Positions 58,976 to 64,000 of a stretch of 64,000 bases of DNA are shown piece by piece. Source of the DNA: an uncultured Acinetobacter sp. (lineage in GTDB: Bacteria; Pseudomonadota; Gammaproteobacteria; Pseudomonadales; Moraxellaceae). Position numbers and translations under genes: made by a program. The notes beneath the pieces are model-generated. The model had not been told where the DNA came from, searched no databases, and saw only the letters and a program-made list of their open reading frames with translations. Location of the stretch: contig NZ_CANLSL010000004.1 of NCBI RefSeq assembly GCF_947493735.1, positions 62,001 through 126,000 of the forward strand, written 5' to 3'. Position 1 is the first letter of the stretch. Every line of letters starts with the position of its first letter.

Positions 58976-59149
58976 ATGAAAAAGAAAGTAGCGGTGAAAC
59001 TACCATTCCCAATGCCTTCGCAAAGTGATGACCAACAAGCGTTGGAGGCTCAAGATACACATAGTCATGTGCGCCCAAAGCCTGAACAATATGCAGATCG
59101 AACTTGGATGCCACCACGTGGTACACGTCGTTCGATGGGTAAACGCTAA
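58976..59149 (+). CDS. 57-residue protein, unknown
   Basis: From ATG 58976 (the earlier in-frame starts run through the tsf terminator). Basic N-terminus K-K-K-V-A-V-K-L-P-F-P-M-P, acidic middle, basic tail W-M-P-P-R-G-T-R-R-S-M-G-K-R. Proline- and Arg-rich, no membrane span or Cys. It may bind a nucleic acid or protein partner, but no family is recognised. A weak AGG/GAG site precedes it. Confidence 0.6.
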   Translation: MKKKVAVKLPFPMPSQSDDQQALEAQDTHSHVRPKPEQYADRTWMPPRGTRRSMGKR

Positions 59150-59197
59150 TTTGATGTTTGCAGTGTGATTGAGTACGGATTTTAAGGAGAAAATCAG

Positions 59198-59587
59198 ATG
59201 AATATGAAACAGGATTTCAGTGCATGCCAAACACCTGATCTTACTGAAAAACTACAAATGCCGATCAAAGATTATCAGCAGTTTTATCGCTTTTATCTCA
59301 CAGAACATCATGACCTGAATTGTCGTCGGTTACATTTTCTCGGTAGCAGTTTAGGTCTTTTGGCGTTTCGTAAAGCGATTAAAACACGTCAAAAACGTTA
59401 TGTCGCTTTGGGCTTTTTTGCGGGATATGCTTGCGCTTGGGTCGGTCATTTTGTTTTTGAAAAAAATAAACCTGCGTCATTTAAGCAACCGTTTTATAGC
59501 TTTGTATCAGATTGGCGGATGTATTATCACATCGTTACCGGTCAGATCAGTTTGACAGATCAAGCGAAGGATAAGTTTCCGCACTAA
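59198..59587 (+). CDS. Mpo1-like (DUF962) membrane protein
   Basis: 129 residues. F-Y-L-T-E-H-H-D-L-N-C-R-R-L-H-F-L-G-S-S, then W-V-G-H-F-V-F-E-K-N-K-P-A-S-F and S-D-W-R-M-Y-Y-H are the DUF962 signature, which contains the His residues that bind Fe in yeast Mpo1 (a fatty-acid alpha-oxidation dioxygenase). Two membrane helices (about 50-62 and 68-82) fit. The bacterial function is inferred. AAGGAG lies 8 nt before ATG 59198. Confidence 0.87.
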   Translation: MNMKQDFSACQTPDLTEKLQMPIKDYQQFYRFYLTEHHDLNCRRLHFLGSSLGLLAFRKAIKTRQKRYVALGFFAGYACAWVGHFVFEKNKPASFKQPFYSFVSDWRMYYHIVTGQISLTDQAKDKFPH

Positions 59588-59752
59588 AATTTTTGACGAT
59601 GATTTCTGATAGTGATTTTAGACATGGTTTTAGAGATCATTTTCTGAATTTTAAATCTGTAAAAATGAGAACTTTATAGCCATGCGTGCTGAAATATGCC
59701 AAATGGCTGTTTTTACGATATGAATTTTGGTTAGAATGTTTAAGTTGATGAT

Positions 59753-59783
59753 TAAGCCTACTCAATGTGTAGGCTTATTTTTT
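59753..59783 (+). terminator. terminator upstream of mtgA
   Basis: TAAGCCTAC (59753-59761) pairs with GTAGGCTTA (59769-59777), loop TCAATGT, then T residues. It lies 166 bp after the DUF962 gene. Confidence 0.85.
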
Positions 59784-59822
59784 GAGAATTGATTCACTTT
59801 GAAGTGTTAGATTTAAATTGAT

Positions 59823-60500
59823 ATGAAAAAATTTATTCTTCGTTTATTACTGGTTTTGGTCTGTGCGGTGTTATTGGTACAAATTTGGATTTTCACCAGT
59901 TTGGCGTATTGGCGTTTTTTCCCAGTAGAATCAACCATGTTTATGCGCACTTACTATCTCACGACACCAAATGCCAAAGTCGTGCATGAATGGAAAGATA
60001 GCGAAGATATTAGCGATAACTTTAAACGTGCTGTGATCACCGCAGAAGATGGGCGATTCCTTGAGCACAATGGCTTCGACTGGGAAGGCATTGAGGATGC
60101 AATCAAGAAGAATGAAAAGAAAGGCGAAGTCGTTGCAGGTGGCTCGACCATTTCACAACAATTGGCTAAGAATCTATTTTTATTTAACAAACGCTCTTAT
60201 GTACGCAAAGCTCAAGAAGCCGTTGCAACATGGATGATGGAGCGTATGTGGTCTAAAGCCCGTATTCTGGAAGTCTATGTCAATTCAGTTGAATTTGGTG
60301 AAGGGATATACGGTATTGAAGCGGCGACTCAACATTATTATGGTAAAAGTGCTAAAAGCCTGACCAAAGATCAAGCTGCACATCTTGCATCTATGCTTCC
60401 GAATCCACGCTACTACGAGGATCATGGTCCAGATGGGAAGTTTAAGGCACGTAAGCGTATGATTTTACGCTATATGAAATATAGTCACTTGCCGAATTAG
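59823..60500 (+). CDS. mtgA: monofunctional peptidoglycan transglycosylase
   Basis: GT51 glycosyltransferase that polymerises lipid II. 225 residues. One N-terminal membrane helix (about 7-28). Catalytic Glu75 in A-E-D-G-R-F, then [15 protein letters not shown] and second catalytic Glu in [13 protein letters not shown] at the end. No transpeptidase domain, so monofunctional. The start ATG 59823 lacks a strong ribosome site. Confidence 0.95.
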   Translation: MKKFILRLLLVLVCAVLLVQIWIFTSLAYWRFFPVESTMFMRTYYLTTPNAKVVHEWKDSEDISDNFKRAVITAEDGRFLEHNGFDWEGIEDAIKKNEKKGEVVAGGSTISQQLAKNLFLFNKRSYVRKAQEAVATWMMERMWSKARILEVYVNSVEFGEGIYGIEAATQHYYGKSAKSLTKDQAAHLASMLPNPRYYEDHGPDGKFKARKRMILRYMKYSHLPN

Positions 60501-60939
60501 TATGCCAATCTCAGCTATAGCTTATTGGATTATGCATTAAGATATAGTTTTATCTATCTAATATTTAATGATAAAATCAATTTATATTTTTTAAAAAATG
60601 ATATAGACCTCGCCTCACTGCTGATCACGTGCAAGCACTGCATATACGTAGTGCAAGAGCTCGGCGAGGAGGGGTTTTGGGGGACTTCGTTCCCCAACCC
60701 CAAGCGCAATTTTGGTTGCCATAGCCAACCAAAATTGCCAAAATCAAAGCTTATAAAGCATTCAATGTGACAGTCATGCTTTTATAAAAATTGAGATTGG
60801 CGTGAATTAGTGCGAGTGGGTATTTTTACCATGATCATTGAATTTAATTTATTGCTAAACAAGATTTTTACCGAATTGTCATAATTATGTCGCATAATAA
60901 AGAAAACAATCTCATTGATAAATTTAAGGCAGTCTTTCA
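60501..60939. other. intergenic region mtgA-ppk
   Basis: 439 bp. Its middle (60608-60738) is a compact array of three hairpins, described as a separate repeat feature. The right part (60840-60930) is AT-rich and probably carries the ppk promoter. No protein-coding frame is supported. Confidence 0.55.
60608..60738. repeat. three-hairpin intergenic element
   Basis: Hairpin 1: CCTCGCC (60608-60614) with GGCGAGG (60663-60669), enclosing GCACT/AGTGC. Hairpin 2: GGGGTT (60671-60676) with AACCCC (60696-60701), enclosing GGGGA/TCCCC. Hairpin 3: GCAATTTTGGTTG (60706-60718) with CAACCAAAATTGC (60726-60738), 13 perfect pairs and a 7-nt loop. The bases between the hairpins number only one and four. Confidence 0.85.
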
Positions 60940-63027
60940 ATGAATCAAGTAGCATCGAATCCATCAACAGAAGCGACCAATAATTATACTTTTCATGATC
61001 GTTATATCAATCGTGAGCTCTCAATTTTAGACTTCCATCTGCGTGTTCTTGAACAAGCGGTCAATCCTGCACACCCATTATTAGATCGTCTGACCTTTCT
61101 ATTGATCTTTTCAAGTAATATGGATGAGTTTTTTGAAATTCGTGTTGCGGGTGTACTTGAGCAATTGTACTTAGGTAATGAAAGCCATAGCCCAGATGGA
61201 CTTACACCCCGTGAGGTGCTTGATCGTATTTCTGAAACGGCACATGCGGCGATTGATCGTCAATATCGTATATTGAATGAGGAAATTTTACCAAAGCTAC
61301 GTGAAGAAAATATTTGTTTCCTCAAACGTGATGAACTCACGGATGAGCAATTAGTTTGGTTGAAAAAATATTTCCAAGAACAAGTTGCACCTGTTCTTAC
61401 GCCGATTAGCCTTGATCCTGCGCACCCATTTCCTCGGTTAGTCAATAAAAGTCTAAACTTTATTGTTACTTTAGAAGGCAAAGATGCTTTCGGTCGTCAA
61501 ATCGAGCTTGCGGTCGTACCTGCACCACGTTCGCTACCTCGTGTGGTACGTTTACCTGATGAGCTAACTGGTGGACATGAGCATCATGTGATGCTCTCTG
61601 CAATTATTCATGAGCATGTGTCTGATCTTTTCCCAGGGATGACGGCGACAGGTTGCTATCAATTCCGTGTCACGCGGAATGCCGATTTGGCACTCAATGA
61701 AGATGTTGAAGATTTGGCGATTGCCTTAAAAGGTGAATTGAGCTCACGTCGATTTGGTCGTGCTGTGCGCCTAGAAGTGACTGAAAACTGCCCTCAACAT
61801 ATCTATGAATATTTACTTGAAGAGTTCCATCTAGAAGAATCTGACCTGTATAAAGTCAATGGTCCTGTGAACTTAACTCGACTCATTTCCAACTTTAAAC
61901 GTCCACACTTGCGTTATAGTGCGCACACGCCAATAATCCCAAAGGTGCTCAAAAAGTCTGAAAGCATTTTTTCAGCGATGAAAAAGCAAGATATTTTACT
62001 GCATCATCCGTATGAGTCTTTTGCGCCAGTGATTAATTTACTTCGTGAAGCAGCCCGAGATCCAAAAGTGTTGGCGATTAAGCAAACTTTGTATCGTAGC
62101 GGACCTAACTCGGAAATCGTACAAGTGCTTGCTGAAGCGGCTCGTAATGGCAAAGAAGTCACCGCTGTCATTGAACTTCGTGCTCGATTTGATGAAGAGT
62201 CCAATATTGCCGTCGCAAATATTCTACAAGAGGCAGGTGCGGTCGTTGTATATGGTATTGTGGGCTATAAAACCCATGCCAAAATGATCTTGATTGTGCG
62301 TCGTGAAGACAATCAACTGATGCGTTATGTCCATCTTGGTACGGGTAACTATCATGCAGGCAATGCACGGATTTATACCGATTATGGCTTGCTCACCACC
62401 AATAAAGAACTCTCCGAAGATGTGCATCGTGTCTTCCAAGAGCTGACAGGTATGGGCAAAACAGTGAAGTTGAAAAAACTGTTACATGCACCATTTACCC
62501 TACATCAGCAACTGATGAACTTTATTGACCATGAAATTGCCAATGCAATTGCAGGGAAAAAAGCCCGCATTATCGTCAAAGTGAATGCGATTACAGAACA
62601 GCAATTGATTGATAAATTGTACGAAGCCTCGCAAGCAGGCGTGAAGATTGATTTGATCGTACGCTCGATTTGCTGTCTTCGTCCACAGCTCAGAGGTTTA
62701 TCAGAAAATATTCATGTGCGTTCGATCGTTGGACGTTTCTTAGAACATACACGGGTTTATTATTTTGAAAATGATGGTAATCCACGAGTTTATTGCTCAA
62801 GTGCCGACTGGATGGATCGAAATCTATTTAGTCGTGTTGAAGCATGTTTCCCAGTTGAAGATCCTGTGTTGCGTAAGCGCATCATTGAACAAGGTTTATT
62901 GAATTATCTCAAAGACAATCAACAAGCTTGGGAGCTTCAACCTGATGGTCAATGGTTTGCTGTATCTGCCAAAAATGGTGAGGACTTATATATCTCACAG
63001 CAAGTATTGTTGGAACATTTTCAGTAA
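60940..63027 (+). CDS. ppk: polyphosphate kinase 1
   Basis: Makes inorganic polyphosphate from ATP at the inner membrane. 695 residues. N domain ([15 protein letters not shown]), head domain, then two PLD-like catalytic domains: the autophosphorylated His446 in [14 protein letters not shown] with His472, and R-S-I-C-C-L-R-P and S-A-D-W-M-D-R-N-L in the C2 domain. Complete length. Convergent with alaA. Confidence 0.97.
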   Translation: MNQVASNPSTEATNNYTFHDRYINRELSILDFHLRVLEQAVNPAHPLLDRLTFLLIFSSNMDEFFEIRVAGVLEQLYLGNESHSPDGLTPREVLDRISETAHAAIDRQYRILNEEILPKLREENICFLKRDELTDEQLVWLKKYFQEQVAPVLTPISLDPAHPFPRLVNKSLNFIVTLEGKDAFGRQIELAVVPAPRSLPRVVRLPDELTGGHEHHVMLSAIIHEHVSDLFPGMTATGCYQFRVTRNADLALNEDVEDLAIALKGELSSRRFGRAVRLEVTENCPQHIYEYLLEEFHLEESDLYKVNGPVNLTRLISNFKRPHLRYSAHTPIIPKVLKKSESIFSAMKKQDILLHHPYESFAPVINLLREAARDPKVLAIKQTLYRSGPNSEIVQVLAEAARNGKEVTAVIELRARFDEESNIAVANILQEAGAVVVYGIVGYKTHAKMILIVRREDNQLMRYVHLGTGNYHAGNARIYTDYGLLTTNKELSEDVHRVFQELTGMGKTVKLKKLLHAPFTLHQQLMNFIDHEIANAIAGKKARIIVKVNAITEQQLIDKLYEASQAGVKIDLIVRSICCLRPQLRGLSENIHVRSIVGRFLEHTRVYYFENDGNPRVYCSSADWMDRNLFSRVEACFPVEDPVLRKRIIEQGLLNYLKDNQQAWELQPDGQWFAVSAKNGEDLYISQQVLLEHFQ

Positions 63028-63044
63028 ATAATCAAAAACTTCAT

Positions 63045-63088
63045 AAAAAAAGAGGCACTCAGATTCACATCTTGCCTCTATTTTTTTT
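63045..63088. terminator. bidirectional terminator, ppk / alaA
   Basis: AGAGGCA (63051-63057) pairs with TGCCTCT (63073-63079) around a 15-nt loop, flanked by an A run and a T8 run. Confidence 0.85.
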
Positions 63089-63104
63089 GTTATATTTTTA
63101 GCTT

Positions 63105-64000
63105 TTAAGCACGTAACGCCGCAAAATAACGACTGATACGGTTAATTGCCTCACGTAGTTCAGTTGGGGCAGGCAAGAACACTACACGGAAGTGATCAGG
63201 TGTCGGCCAGTTAAATCCTGTGCCTTGTACCAATAATACCTTCTCTGCACGAAGAAGGTTAAGCATGAGCTCCTCATCATCTTCGATTGGATAAATATTT
63301 GGATCAAGTTTCGGGAAGCAGTACATTGCACCTTCAGGCTTAACACAGCTTACACCTGGGATTTCATTCAGCATTTCCCATGCAATATTGCGCTGTTCGT
63401 ACAAGCGACCGCCTGGACGGATCAAGTCATTAATCGACTGATAACCACCGAGCGCAGTTTGAATTGCATATTGCGCTTGGACATTGGCACACAAACGCAT
63501 TGAAGCAAGCATGTCTAGGCCTTCGATAAAGTCTTTTGCTTTAGATTTATCACCTGAGATCGCCATCCAACCTGCACGAAAGCCTGCAATACGATAAGAC
63601 TTTGATAAGCCATTAAATGAAATGCACAGCAAATCTTTGGCAATAGAAGCGACTGATACATGCTCAATACCGTCATAGATGATCTTGTCGTAGATTTCAT
63701 CAGCAAACAAAATCAAATCGTGCTTACGTGCCAATGCCACGATCTGTTCTAAGATATGACGTGGATAGACTGAGCCTGTTGGATTGTTTGGGTTAATGAT
63801 CACAATACCACGTGTATTGGCTGTGATTTTTGATTCCATATCGGCAATATCAGGATACCAACTATTTTCTTCATCACATTTATAGTGAATCGCTGTACCT
63901 CCTGATAAGTTCACCGCAGCGGTCCATAGTGGATAGTCAGGCATTGGAATGAGCATCTCATCGCCATCATTAAGCAAGCCTTGCATCGACATCACGATGA
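63105..64000 (-). CDS. alaA: alanine aminotransferase AlaA (N-terminus beyond window)
   Basis: 298 codons, open at the right edge. Class-I PLP aminotransferase of the YfbQ/AlaA type, making alanine from pyruvate and glutamate. P-D-Y-P-L-W-T-A-A-V, N-P-N-N-P-T-G-S, D-E-I-Y-D-K and S-F-N-G-L-S-K-S-Y with the PLP Lys, then R-A-G-W-M, and R-V-V-F-L-P for the carboxylate Arg. The missing part is about 110 residues at the N-terminus. Next to ppk, as in Acinetobacter genomes. Confidence 0.92.
   Translation of the reverse strand, partial: IVMSMQGLLNDGDEMLIPMPDYPLWTAAVNLSGGTAIHYKCDEENSWYPDIADMESKITANTRGIVIINPNNPTGSVYPRHILEQIVALARKHDLILFADEIYDKIIYDGIEHVSVASIAKDLLCISFNGLSKSYRIAGFRAGWMAISGDKSKAKDFIEGLDMLASMRLCANVQAQYAIQTALGGYQSINDLIRPGGRLYEQRNIAWEMLNEIPGVSCVKPEGAMYCFPKLDPNIYPIEDDEELMLNLLRAEKVLLVQGTGFNWPTPDHFRVVFLPAPTELREAINRISRYFAALRA

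Overview
The window looks like chromosomal core sequence of an Acinetobacter-type gammaproteobacterium (Moraxellaceae). By eye the GC content is near 40% and CGT dominates among Arg codons. The gene content fits the genus: surE-nlpD without pcm or rpoS, a DUF937 protein with an OmpA domain, metZ for methionine synthesis, and ppk beside alaA. The species cannot be named from this sequence. No rRNA, tRNA, CRISPR array, transposase or prophage was found.

Layout. 1-9.3 kb: partial alpha/beta hydrolase, padR divergent from fadH, a membrane-anchored metallo-beta-lactamase-fold protein, an NAD(P)-binding protein, the monothiol glutaredoxin, argD, a DD-carboxypeptidase and a small exported protein. 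9.4-15.7 kb: surE, nlpD, a LysR regulator, a YidB-like protein, a 47-residue lysine-rich protein and ligA. 15.8-17.5 kb: a lone GmrSD-type DUF262/DUF1524 gene with foreign codon use, the only clear accessory gene. 17.7-24.6 kb: fpr, trmO, a HIT protein, a small secreted Cys protein, a 3-hydroxyisobutyrate-dehydrogenase-type enzyme, a PhaC-like hydrolase, metZ and ybaB. 24.6-31.1 kb: recR, rnd, ycgL and a membrane protein, then a MoxR/VWA pair. 31.1-35.9 kb: DUF937-OmpA protein, rpmI-rplT, mrp/apbC and rdgB. 35.9-39 kb: repeat-rich stretch with a broken zinc-ribbon gene and two unrecognised genes. 39-48.6 kb: a 2OG-Fe(II) oxygenase, rlmJ, pssA, an SDR, argF, a broken tetR, prpB-prpC and serS. 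48.8-56.7 kb: cysG, trmL, moeB, an ABC1/UbiB-like kinase, folB-folK, a Nudix hydrolase, a broken ompW and map. 57-64 kb: rpsB-tsf, two small proteins, mtgA, ppk and partial alaA.

Most genes are single transcription units or pairs bounded by clear intrinsic terminators. Functional groups that can be read are arginine synthesis (argD, argF), methionine and siroheme (metZ, cysG), translation (rpmI-rplT, rpsB-tsf, map, serS, trmL, trmO, rlmJ), the envelope (dacC, nlpD, mtgA, pssA) and methylcitrate-cycle steps (prpB, prpC).

The unusual content is in decay and repeats. Four genes are interrupted: a zinc-ribbon gene by an in-frame UGA exactly at a cysteine position, a tetR by an amber codon in the helix-turn-helix, an ompW by a one-base frameshift, and a CsrA-like fragment. 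Two copies of a roughly 270-bp inverted-repeat element, apparently inserted at TA, and several related intergenic palindromes are also present. Structured leaders or spacers flank rpmI, rpsB and tsf.
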